Below are positions 25,896 to 36,418 of a stretch of 64,000 nt of DNA, one piece after another. The first letter of the stretch is position 1; each line of letters starts with the position of its first letter. Source of the stretch: Enoplolaimus lenunculus (Eukaryota > Nematoda > Enoplea > Enoplida > Thoracostomopsidae); contig JASANG010000413.1 of the NCBI GenBank assembly GCA_030248215.1, positions 44,461 through 108,460 on the forward strand, in the 5' to 3' direction. The translations under genes were made by a program, and so were the position numbers. Below the pieces are notes generated by a model. That model saw nothing but the letters and a program-made list of their open reading frames with translations, did not search any database and was not told the DNA's origin.

Positions 25896-28790
25896 GTAAA
25901 TTATGGCGCACGGCCGGTATGTAAGTATTGTTTGTGTGACTTGTTTGCTTCTGTCTTGCATAGGGTAAATATTTCTATTACACATGCGTATATATGCTTT
26001 TGTGCATTTTGCGGCTAGTGGATATTGATGAAGTGAGAGCTGATTTGGCATAATAGTTGTATTTACGTACGTATATGAATGAGTATGGGCGTATGTATGT
26101 GGAATAGTAATCGGTTTTTAAATTCAAGGCTGACAACGGGACACAGTTTTTAACGGTTGTGTATAGTGTCAACTTTATTCATTGTTAGTAGATGGAACAT
26201 GTAGGTTAAGTGTAAAGCGAGAATAAAAATGAAAACACTTGTTGTGACAGAAATCAGATGAAAACTAAAATGGTCTTGTATACGTGGTGCAATTGATTTT
26301 TTATATTGGCTTCTGATCTCCTCAGGAGTCTTTTTGCCGTGATTTGTTTATTAGTAATACTTTGAGTGTTTCAGTTTCACATTAATTTTATTTAATATTT
26401 ATTGACGTAGTGTAATTTCTACTCAGTGCTGTCACAGCAACGTGAAGAAATATAAGCAAGCAAAAAGTGCAGATAAATACGTAGTCGCTTCGCGATTTGA
26501 TTTGGCTGAACGCGGAGTGTCCGACAAGGCTTATTATATATGTATGTTGCGTGACCAAGTTTTCAATATTCGTCATATCCGCGTTATGTTCTTATTATTG
26601 TGTTTTGGCATTTTGATTTTGTATAAATTTGTTGTTGGCTTCATATCATAAAACAGGACGGCATTTCATCAGTATAATCTACGTGTATATCTGTGTTTGT
26701 TGTTTTAATCGCCTCCATGATTTACAGGTTTGTATTAGACACATTTGTGTATTTACATATATATTCATACATAGCGGTGTTAGTTTGGAGCAATTATTAT
26801 TGCGTTAAAACAAAGGTATTTTGCTCGTAACACGTAGCGGCGCAGTACTATTTGCTAGTTAAAATTAAAAACGTTCCTTGTAGAGTAGACGTTTTTGCTA
26901 ATTTCAACTGTATACGGAGGCTTGTAGTTCGTAAAACACTTGGTCATTGGCGTCAGTTATTTAAAAACAGTATCAACTAAAACTCAGACTAGCTATGTAT
27001 TAAAAAAAGTTGAATATTGTGACAGAGTATATCGCAGGAAATTTAGTAGTTCCAGACATACGTTTGTATTCGACTTATACTGCGGCTGCGGCTCGATTTC
27101 AGCAAACGCGTGTATATGCTTTGTATCATGATTAAAACCACGCCGTGTTATTTGTACTTTTTCATTCATTCGTTCGTTCATTCATTTGCTATTTGCGAAA
27201 TTTGTTGTTTTACACCGTTATTTTGTTTTTGCATTAGTAAAATCTTGTTTGGAGCTTAGTTTTGTTAAGCGGAATTGATTGATGAGATGTTTTCGAAACG
27301 AAACAGGTATTTGTTTAAAAGCTCGAAATGAACCGGAATTGGTGGAACCTCAGAACAATCGAGAGGAAGCATAGTGTTATTATTCTCAGCCGTGTGTATC
27401 AAGTTTCTACCTGTTCAAGAAAGGTGGAACTTTTCTTTGATACAAACCGACATTCGAAGTTTCTTGGAGGTCGTAAACGAAAAAATTTAGTGCCCGAACT
27501 TCCGGTAAAAATTCTAGCAGAGCCGGAGGCCATTGATATTGGCCTGAGTTACTTTGAGCCGTAACTCTAGATTAAGCATATTCCAATAAAGGCTAAGCCT
27601 ACGCGTAAAAAAGTGTTAATATAATCTTAAACAATAATAGTCAATCTAATCCGACAACTATTGCTCTCGTGCCAAGAATCGAGATGGTTCTAAAAGTTAT
27701 CTTTCCAGCATATTGATAAGCTAGGTGCCACAAAATTAGTCTGCATAAACTTAACTGTATTGGGGTTCCGTGGAAAAAGTGGCAGCCCTCAATGTAACAG
27801 AAGCGGTTTATGTTTGCATGTTTAACGCGATACGCTTTTGATTTTAGTGATAATTTTTGTCAGCGTACACTGCGCTCTAGCACTGTTACAGCCATTTCGA
27901 AGTCAAACTTTATATTTTATCAGCTCATTTTGTATAATTTTAATTTAAGTACTTTAGAAGTCTGCTTCACCTTAACTTAGTACAACCTTTGAATGACCGT
28001 AGCTCAAATGTTACTGTTATATATAATATGCGGGGCATGTCGCTATTCCACAGGACGCCTTCATTGAGCGTTAGGCAATTTTTCTGCGTTGGCTCAGACT
28101 TTGGGAAGTGAATTATCCTTAGGCGTAGACTTAGGAATATTGTTAAACCACTGTTATGCCCCTGTGGCCATATGTGACTGAGTAAAATATCGATGACTAT
28201 TCGTCTTTCAAAGTTTCAATTTCAACTGCCAAACTTGTGTATTTACGAGTTCTTTGTATAGTTTCAATTAAGAGATAGCAACTAGACTTTTAAATACGAT
28301 TAAAATCTAGCTTTCAATTGCCGTTAAATGTGTTAAATTTTGCCGTGTGTTTTCGTTTCACTCTCAACCACAGTTTATATAAAGCCTTTGACACAGTAGC
28401 AAAGCCGCCGCCTCCTAGTTTTAAATAAAATTCAAACCTCTATTTACATATAGTAAATCTATTACAATTGAAGTAATTTGAGATCAAGGAGACAACAGGT
28501 TGAAGTTCAACGCACTTAAAACAGTCTTGCAATTTTACCTTTTGCAAATTTATAATTTCAGGGGAAAGTGCAATTGTAAACGTGTGTACTATCAGGCAAT
28601 TTTCGTAGCATTGCGGTGGGTTGTGTGCAGACATGGCACTGGGGGTAGATAATAGAAAGGTCAAACACGCATTTGTATGGTTTGCTCTCACTCGGATAAC
28701 AGTTCGGTTGGCCAACAGTAATCATTGTTAACCTTCTGCGGTGTCTGCAGAGGGTATAAAAATACGTTTTGTAAATGAGCGAATCAATTC

Positions 28791-28834
28791 GTTGACCTCC
28801 GGCTCCGGTATTTTTCACCTCCGGTTGCATCCTG
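28791..28834. repeat. Fragment of an ACCGGAGGTGAAAAATACCGGAG-type MITE end
   Basis: It reads as CCTCCGGCTCCGGTATTTTT then CACCTCCGGTTGCATCCTG, one terminus of the second hAT-like family (complete at 33496-33896). A similar fragment lies at 29160-29211. Confidence 0.55.
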
Positions 28835-28835
28835 A

Positions 28836-29012
28836 TGTAAAAAGATCAGGGGCGGAAAATTTTCAGTTGGACTAGAAAAAAGTAAGCTTAAAGCTTTACA
28901 CTAAATTTTTTGCTTGGCTGGCTTAGGCTAAGGAATATGCTCATTCTTACGCTTAGGCTTAATAGGCTTAGGCTGAGGAATATGCTTTACTGTTCCGCCC
29001 CTGTTCTTTACG
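28836..29012. repeat. MITE with GTAAARAWCAGGGGCGGA ends
   Basis: The left end is GTAAAAAGATCAGGGGCGGA and the right is the inverse (TCCGCCCCTGTTCTTTAC). The interior is built from GCTTAGGCTTAGGAATATGC words. Relatives lie at 38751-38963 and 43898-44067. It is non-coding. Confidence 0.7.
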
Positions 29013-29780
29013 TTGGCCACTTTTGGCACAATTTTGATGGAAACACATTGTAGATTATTGCTAAAATTAATATTAAATTAAACATCATTCTAAGAAATTA
29101 ATTTTTTAAAATTCTTAAAATTAAATTAATATTCTTTGTATTTTTTAAAAAACCTGCCACATATTGCCTCATGTCCGGCTCCGGTATTTTGCACCTCCGG
29201 TTGCACCCTCACTACCATACGCTTTTGTTATAAGTGACTTGAGTTGTTACGCGTCAATTGCTTTTGTTTGGTTTACTTTTAACCTATTTTTACCTAACTT
29301 TGGTTTGGCGTTTGGCTTGCATGTAATTATTACATTCACATTTTAACAAAAAGCAACCATAAAAATTGCAAAAAACCTATTTATCCAAATATCAAACTAC
29401 CGTAGTACCTTTTCAAGACTGGATGACAGTTTGAACAAGCCGTATGCGATAGATAAAATAAACCCCATATTAGTGATATAAAAACATGTGAGTTTTTTAT
29501 TTTAAAAAGTGCCATTACACCTTGATTGCTTGATAATTGATAATTTTTAGTACACTTTGCTATAGTCCTTGGTCTCAGGGTGCGTTAATTCTGAAATATA
29601 CATTGTCATTAACTTGAAAGAGTGATTATTTTAATTATATACATACGAATATATAATATATTTGGGTTTTAGCACTTGAATACATCTTTACAATCATGTA
29701 TATAATTATCAATTTTTTCAACCGCAAAATACTCGTGATACCCGTGATATTATAAAAACGTCTTTAAAAGCATTAGTTTA

Positions 29781-30119
29781 CCCCAAGCAGAGATATAACC
29801 TATTTCCACCCTCGGTACCATTCAATGTGATTTTAAATTTGCATAAAAACGTAATATATGTCGTGTTCTATTAACCAAAAATTGCATATTATTTTTCTTT
29901 TGCCATGCTTTGACGCGAGGGTGGAATTGATATCATTTGAACGTATATATCAAATGGGCTATTAAAGACTAGAATTTAATTGACAACCTATATTTAGCGC
30001 TGGTTTTTGCTTGAATGAATTGATATCCACCGTGGCGGATAATAATCATCACTAATAATATATGCTTTTATAAATTATAATTTCGAGGGTGGAAATGTGT
30101 TTTTGTATCTCTCTGGGTG
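29781..30119. repeat. DNA element with about 40-bp inverted ends (ATTTCCACCCTCG)
   Basis: The left end CCCCAAGCAGAGATATAACC continues to TATTTCCACCCTCG. The right end has CGAGGGTGGAAATGTG then TATCTCTCTGGGTGA, its imperfect inverse. It is about 340 bp, AT-rich and non-coding, and is the only copy seen in the window. Confidence 0.6.
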
Positions 30120-30419
30120 ACAGCCAATGTTTGGTACGCGTATTTGAGAACGAATAATAAGAATCGAAAAGCAAAAAATATGCAAATCAAGCGCCATTAC
30201 CGCAATAAAATTGTCAAATCTATAGTAATGTAATATATTTAAACCATGAAATATTATGCGTTTACTCTGGTAAAATCAGGAAATGAAAACACAGCCGGAA
30301 ACTAAATTTGTGGGTGAAGCGAAATTGTTCGTTTTGAGAATTGGATTCTGTTTGCACTATGGTCACACTGTGAGAGGGTTAAAAATGGACGCTAAGTGTT
30401 TCAACAGTTAGTTTGTTTC

Positions 30420-30686
30420 AGGAGGAGGGGAGAAAGAACGAAGACGAATGGTTGCCGGAGTCGAAACCGGAGATGAAACAAAACCGGGTGATAAATTAAC
30501 GTAAATTCACTGAGTTTTCTTTAATTGTTTTGCTCTCGGGTCTGTTTGAGATATCAACAATTTTTAAGACAAAGCTATGAAAAATTTTGACCGAAATTGC
30601 CTTAAGCTCCGGCAAACATTCTACCGGTGCCCGAACCGGAGGTCGATTTTCAGCCGGAGTCAGCCCTCGGGTTGTTCCGTGGAAAA
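30420..30686 (-). repeat. Older ACCGGAGG-type MITE copy
   Basis: It has GCCGGAGTCGAAACCGGAGA at one side and GAACCGGAGGTCGATTTTC with CAGCCGGAGTC at the other. These match the two subterminal regions of the complete copy at 33496-33896. It is more diverged than the neighbouring copy at 30687-30928. Confidence 0.5.
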
Positions 30687-30928
30687 CAGGGTACAACCGG
30701 CCTCTGGCTCCGGTAGAATTTTTGCCGGAGGTTCCGGCAACTTCAGTAGCAAAATATTGCATAATTTAGCGCGTTTCGTTGTACTTTTGTCACAATTTTC
30801 AGGAAAGAATTTACGAAATTTCGCAGAAAATTAGCGTAAAACCAAACAACTTAACAACATATTGCAAATATTCGGTAAAGACTTCCGGCTACAGCTCCGG
30901 TATTTTTAACCTCCTGTTGCACCCTATG
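30687..30928. repeat. ACCGGAGG-type hAT-like MITE with perfect 8-bp target duplication
   Basis: It begins CAGGGTACAACCGG and ends CTGTTGCACCCTATG. GTGGAAAA flanks it on both sides (30679-30686 and 30929-30936). It is 242 bp and non-coding. It lies at the inner edge of an older copy of its own family in the opposite orientation. Confidence 0.8.
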
Positions 30929-30952
30929 GTGGAAAATAGTAGGGCGACCAAG

Positions 30953-31160
30953 CGTATATATTTCGTAGGTCAAACTGCTATTCAGGTCAATAGCTAATTG
31001 GCCTTAGCCAATTTGCTATTTTAGGTATACGTAGTTTGGCCTATGCTAAACTGCTATTAAAGTTATAGACCAATCAGAGTTGGTAATATGAACAGAAGCA
31101 ATGTGGTTAACCAATCAGATTTAGTTTTATACATCACTGTTGTTTTTGCTGCATGGCACA
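30953..31160 (-). repeat. GGCCAATCTGCTATT palindromic MITE, partial
   Basis: The left end reads CGTAGGTCAAACTGCTATTC and is followed by GCTAATTGGCC and TAGTTTGGCC. From 31085 it carries the internal unit GGTTAACCAATCAG...ACATCACTGTTGTTTTTGC shared with 19.7 kb. The far end is lost. Confidence 0.55.
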
Positions 31161-31334
31161 CCGAACACCGTGTGAGGGTTAAGAATGAAGATGGCTACTG
31201 GGAAACGACACACTACTGGCGTGGTGCGGCCTTGCGGGTGCGGTGCAACCCAAGCTCTAGGTACGTACCTGCTTCTGTCAGCGGCAGTTGTAAAAAGGGA
31301 CAAAGCAGCACAGAGCAGCGATGATTATCTCCAG

Positions 31335-31701
31335 CAGGGTGCAACCGGAATTATAAAATACCGGAGCCGGAAAATAAAAATATTTGTTACCGAAGAATTA
31401 ATTTTTAAGCGCTATTCGATCGCTTTTAATGCTGTAAACACACCATTTAGAATGCCAAAATCCTGAAACAAATGCTGTAGGTGGAAACATACGATAAATT
31501 ATGTAGTGTGGCACAAATTGAAAATTTTGGCAATACACGCCCGGACAGTTTTAGATAAATAAGCTCGAATAATATGCCAATTTTTCTTAAATTTTCGAAT
31601 GAGAAAAAATTTTCAATACCGAAACTACGGGAAAATTCCGGTGAAAAAATACCGGACTTCTTACGTTTCCCTACAGGAACCGGAATCCCGGTTGCACCCT
31701 G
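31335..31701. repeat. CAGGGTGCAACCGGAATT MITE (family A), copy 1
   Basis: It begins CAGGGTGCAACCGGAATTAT and ends GGAATCCCGGTTGCACCCTG. The interior words TTTAGAATGCCAAAATCCTG, GGCACAAATTGAAAATTTTG and CAATACACGC are shared in order with 32733-33147. It is 367 bp and non-coding. No clear target duplication remains, which suggests age. Confidence 0.8.
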
Positions 31702-32509
31702 ATTGTCACTCACTATAACTGTTTCGCATTTGATTATTTGAACATGATTGAATCTAAACTATCTAAGCTATATCTACTATATTTCCTTAACTCATGGCTT
31801 TCGCTGCTGTTCTTTAAATTACAACTACAAATCAATTGCACACTTGAAAACATGTGTTAACTGGTGTTTAAATAACGATTTCCCAGACAAAAATAAACAT
31901 GTGGTCAGCAACTGACAAGCAAAAACAAGATATACGAATCAGCAGAATACGCGCTGGTACCAGGCACAGGCAGCTACGAAAACCCACGTTTGCCAGAAAT
32001 AATCATAACCTGATATTTGCCTGAGGATGCAGCCAAAGCTCGCAGAAGCTCGTAGACAGGACTACAGCTGTAATTTCTTAAGTGCCCTGTAGCTGTTGCA
32101 TGCTTCATTTGTATATTAGCAGTAAAATGAAACGTTTCTTACTTTTACTTCAATACGCGATTCCGTTATTTTGATGGTTCTCCGTTTCCGCTATCTTTAA
32201 TATCCATTTACTCAATGAACGTAAAACTAACGTAATCTGAACCATCAAATAGAGCTGTGTAACGAGGCACTACGTTATATATGCCGCAGCCCAATTCGTA
32301 ATGCATCCCAATTCTGAATTGGTTAGCCGAAAGCGGAATTACGACTTGGGCTACGGCGAAATGGTTTGATAAAAAGCTGCGACTTTTCTGATTGATTACT
32401 TGGCCAATGTTGATTTTAGGGCCGTAACAGTAGATTAAGCGCATTCCTAAACCTAAGCTCAAGCCTTGCAAAAACGTATTCGTAAGCCGTGGCTAGTAAG
32501 TATATACAT

Positions 32510-33273
32510 CAGGGTACAACTGGAGGTCTGCCTCCGGCTCCGGCAGAAAATCGATCTCTGGCACCGGCTCCGGTAGAATATCTGCCGAAGGTTTCGGCAA
32601 TTTCGGTAGTAAAATTATGCAAAATTTTACAATATTTTTCAGCTTTTGGTACAATGATGAGGAATAAATTGGCGAGATTTTGTAAAAAAATAACCGTGGA
32701 CACAAAAAGATTTAACAACACTTTAATAGAGTACAGGTTGCAACCGGAATTATAAAATACCGGAAAGGTAAAAAATACCGGAACCCGAAAATAAAAAACG
32801 CTTGTTGCCGAAAATTTATTTATTTATTTTAACAATATTTTATTGCTTTTATAGTTGTAAACACGCCGTTTAGAATGCCAAAATCCTGAAACAAATGCAG
32901 CAGGTGGGGAAACATGATAAATTATGGAGTATGGCACAAATTGAAAATTTTGGCAATACACGCTCAGACAATTTTAGAGGAATAAGTCAGAATAATACGC
33001 CAAATTTTTCTCAAATTTTCCAATGAGATTTTTTTATACCGAAAATACCGGAACATTCCGGTGAAAAAATACCGGATTTTTTACCGGAACCGGATAGTGA
33101 GAAATACCGGATTTCCTTACCGGAACTGGAATTCCGGTTGTACCCTGAATAGAGATGTTTGGTAAAATTAGCGAATTAAACATTTTAAGTACTTAATTTC
33201 ACCTCACGTCCGGCTCCAGCAACTTTTGTTGACCTACGGCTCCGGCTCCAGTATTTTTCACCTCCGGTTGTAC
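32510..33273. repeat. ACCGGAGG-type MITE (family B) split by a family A MITE
   Basis: The left end CAGGGTACAACTGGAGG leads into GGTAGTAAAATTATGCAAAA. The right part, after the inserted element, ends CACCTCCGGTTGTACC. The two parts flank 32733-33147, so this copy is older than that insertion. It is non-coding. Confidence 0.7.
32733..33147. repeat. CAGGGTGCAACCGGAATT MITE (family A), copy 2, nested
   Basis: It ends GGAATTCCGGTTGTACCCTG. The flanks AATAGAGT (32725-32732) and AATAGAGA (33148-33155) form an 8-bp target duplication with one mismatch. The interior matches 31335-31701 along its length, with an extra stretch of GAAATACCGG words near the right end. Confidence 0.85.
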
Positions 33274-33495
33274 CATTATACGTTATTTTTAAGGTACGAA
33301 GCAAATTTTGTACTTATACTACTACAATCCAGTTCCATCTAGTCAAGCACTATAGATAGGTCATTATATTATAATTGACCAGCTGAGCCGTGTGAGAGAC
33401 TGAGAGCTGGCAGTGAAAACCATTAAACGAACACGTTTGTTTCGCTGTGCAAATACATATGACTCATTAAAATTTATGTAGCTATTGCTATTTAT

Positions 33496-33896
33496 CAGGG
33501 TGCAACCGGAGGTGAAAAATACCAGAGCCGGAGGTCAATGAAACTTGTCGGAGCCGAAGGTCAACGAAACTTGTCAGAGCCGGAGGTCAACGAAACTTGT
33601 CGGAGCCGGAGGTGAGGCGAAACTAGGTAGTAAAAATGATGGTTAAGTAGTACAGTTTAGCCAATATCTGCAATATGTTGTTTAGTTGTTTGGTTTTACG
33701 CTAATTTTCTGCGAAATTTCGGAAATTCTTCCTTGAAAACTGAGACAAAAGTAAAACGAAACGCGCTAAACAGATAAATTTTGCAAGATTATGCAAAATT
33801 TACTGCCGAAATTGTCGGCACCTCCGGCAAAAATTCCACCGGAGCCAGAGGTCGATTTTCTGCCGGAGCCGGAGACAGACCTCTGGTTGTACCCTA
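33496..33896. repeat. ACCGGAGG-type hAT-like MITE (family B), complete, with perfect 8-bp target duplication
   Basis: It begins CAGGGTGCAACCGGAGG and ends CCTCTGGTTGTACCCTA, a 12-bp imperfect terminal inverted repeat. CTATTTAT flanks it exactly at 33488-33495 and 33897-33904. It is 401 bp and non-coding. An 8-bp duplication with (C/T)AGGG ends fits the hAT superfamily; the transposase source is not in the window. Confidence 0.9.
33523..33626. repeat. 26-bp tandem repeat inside the complete family B MITE
   Basis: Four units start at 33523, 33549, 33575 and 33601. Each reads C(A/G)GAGCCGGAGGTCAACG followed by AAACTTGT; the last unit diverges at its end. Confidence 0.9.
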
Positions 33897-34200
33897 CTAT
33901 TTATCATGTGGTACTTACTCTAAGCACATGTGTAATATACAATTTAATCTTTGTGCACATATAAGACGGAAAATTAATAGAATCTTAGTATATAAGGGAT
34001 TTTTTTGTAAAGTAAATAAACCCGAGGCACAAAGTGACCATTTTAATTTAAATATTAATATACAGAAAACGTTAAATAAATATTATCTTAAATTAAATTG
34101 TTTTTGATAAAAACTATTCAAGTCAGATGGAGAAAGTGTCCATTAAAAGTCTGGTTCATTACCCATGTGGTTTTATAAAAATGCCTTTTTAGGCGGAACA

Positions 34201-34410
34201 CAGGGTGCAAAAGTTTGGTGAAATAAACCCGAGTCGGAGCCGGAGGTGAAGCTAAATTAGGTATAGGCAGTTTTAAAATGATGCTTAATTCGCTAATTTT
34301 GGCAAATATCTGTGTAAGGTGTTAAATCTTTTGGTTTTACGCTTATTTTTTTACGAAATCTCTGCATTTTTTCTTCAAAATTGTACCAAACGGGTCAGCA
34401 ATATTTTTTG
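34201..34410. repeat. Partial ACCGGAGG-type MITE (family B)
   Basis: It begins CAGGGTGCAAAAGTTTGG, contains GTCGGAGCCGGAGGTGAAGC and then the family B interior (TTTTAAAATGATG, TTTTGGTTTTACGC). The right terminus is missing. Confidence 0.55.
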
Positions 34411-34862
34411 TTGAGATTAATTTTATCAGGAAGCAGCTGCCCCCCTGCACCCCCTGTACTTGGAAGAACCCAAAGCAGGATGGGGGGCTGCCGCGTTCCA
34501 AGCCCCCAAACTAAGCAATCTTGCTAATAAATCACAAATAAACAACAAAAACAACAGTCTGATAACTTCACGTATGCACAAACAGGAGCAGCAAATACTG
34601 CTCTGTTGCACTATTGCTGTCCCGCGGGAAACCGGGACGCCGCTGAAAGCAATATGAGCCGGAAATTCTGTTATTTTTACGTTCAAAGTAAAAAACTACG
34701 TATTTTTGACAATGTTTCAAATCACGTATATATCGCAATTTTTCATTGCAAGCAAATACTTATGCTACAACTGCTGGATGTGAAAACAGGACTAATTGCA
34801 ATTAAATTTACTTCAACATAAAGATTAAAATGATGATACATATAAGTATAAAAATGCAAGTT

Positions 34863-36385
34863 TCATAGCTCCAAAACACAGTCAGTCCCCGAGTACTCAG
34901 GCAAGTTAAGTGCATACTTTTTAGCTAATCGTTCTGGTACAAATCGGCCACCTAGAAAATGCCTCCCGCGAAAATGTTGAGCACACATTTTGGGTGCTGT
35001 TAAAGAAACTAAAACATGCGGGTGCAGACAACCCTCGGGCGAGCCCTCATTTGACGGGCCGTCTTCAACGTGCCATCCCGAAGGAATATCAATACTCAAA
35101 ATAGGGACCTTTGATTGGACGGCAATAGTCAAGTCTGACTTAAATGGTTCCCGAACGGGCGGCTTGAAACTGAACCCAAAAAATGCATCAACGATGAGTC
35201 CATATCGCTTCGCAATGTCGCCAGGGCATGTAAGTCCAACGGCATTGGATTCGTTAAACACTGCAATATCCATTCCGCCCATTTGATGCACCAGCCGGCT
35301 CATAATTTCGTTTTTCGACACTTTGGGATAGTAAACCGTTGTATTGTAACCGAATAACCTTAAGTGTCGAGCACATACAAAGCCATCGCCGCCGTTGTTT
35401 CCAGGCCCACATAAGATAAGGATCGCATTTGATTTGAGAGAATCCTGAAACTTTGCGCAATATGCAGTTTAGATCGAATCTACGATGAGAATCGACCGCC
35501 TGCACCAACGGTGCAGCCGGTTATTAATATACATTACTTATAGTTTTATAGTTATATATACTATAGCAAGCGATATATACACGCAAAACTACTTAACTCT
35601 ATTAGCCTAATTAACAGGATGTAACCGGATATCCGCAGTCATGTATGCATCTCGCAATTTCTCGTTACAGATATGCTACAATTTTTTGAAATTAAAATTA
35701 CGAAATTCACCCAAAACCTTAAAAATGTCGATGCATTCGCCATTTTTTCTTCAATATTTTTGAAAAACCGGTGAACATATGCACGCTTCAATTGTGTTGA
35801 CAGAAAAACAAAACATTTTTGAAACTTTTATACTTCAATATGCGTTTTCCGTTTCCGTTATTTTGGTCACTATCCGTTTCCGTTGTTTTTGCTATACGTT
35901 TATATCCTACTAATTAACAAGATGCATATCGCTCTAAATGCTTGCAACATGCTATTTTTGCGCACACACAAATTCCATTGGTGAAAACCTGACAGCAATC
36001 ACTTTTCACATAGTTTTGTATGCATAATCTTTTCTTGAAAACTTGGCCGAATCCAAATACATAACTTAACATATTTTGCACTAGATACGTGCAAATTAAG
36101 ATATTCCTTCACGCTACACCAGATGTAAACCAAATGTACCTTAGAAAACACACGCGAAACAGCATGAGCACACGATAAACCCGCTAGTTCCATTAGTTGA
36201 TCAACAGAAAATTGATACTCGTTGAATAATTCTTGATCCAATGCGATTGCTTCTTTCTGATTTAAATATTTCACATCACACGCCAACGAACCCATAGCAC
36301 AATAAAAATTACTTGACAAAATAGTTGAAAAAGCAATTAGTTTTGAACGGATTATATGCAGCCGTGTTGTAGTTAGTTGAAACAT
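34863..36385 (-). CDS. NAXE: NAXE, NAD(P)HX epimerase (YjeF N-terminal domain protein), two exons
   Basis: It epimerises R- to S-NAD(P)HX, the hydrated damaged cofactor, so that the partner dehydratase (NAXD) can repair it; the family is mitochondrial and cytosolic. Exon 1 (36140-36385) encodes [20 protein letters not shown] and then [19 protein letters not shown]. Exon 2 (34863-35444) starts [29 protein letters not shown] is the family's NAD-ribose/phosphate loop, and [17 protein letters not shown] is its conserved substrate-pocket region. The join AAG|GTAC...TTTCAG|GAT is phase 0, with a 695-bp intron. The protein is about 275 residues against 288 in human, so it is complete. The first ~30 residues are basic and hydroxylated without acids, like a mitochondrial presequence. 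The start at 36385 is preferred; an in-frame ATG at 36418 would add 11 residues. A weaker internal ATG at the MGS sequence could give a cytosolic form. Confidence 0.94.
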
Positions 36386-36418
36386 CTGATGAGGTAAATA
36401 TATACTGTAGATAATCAA

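Larger units (their letters stand above)
17532..34862. other. Region between TIS11 and NAXE, no gene recognised
   Basis: The first part must include the TIS11 3' UTR, but no convincing AU-rich cluster or poly(A) site stands out. The remaining roughly 17 kb has no frame with known domains. It holds the MITE copies listed separately, densest from 28.8 to 34.4 kb, and AT-rich sequence with many TACGTA and TATACGTAT words. About 22.0-25.8 and 26.0-28.7 kb hold nothing I can name. Confidence 0.5.
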
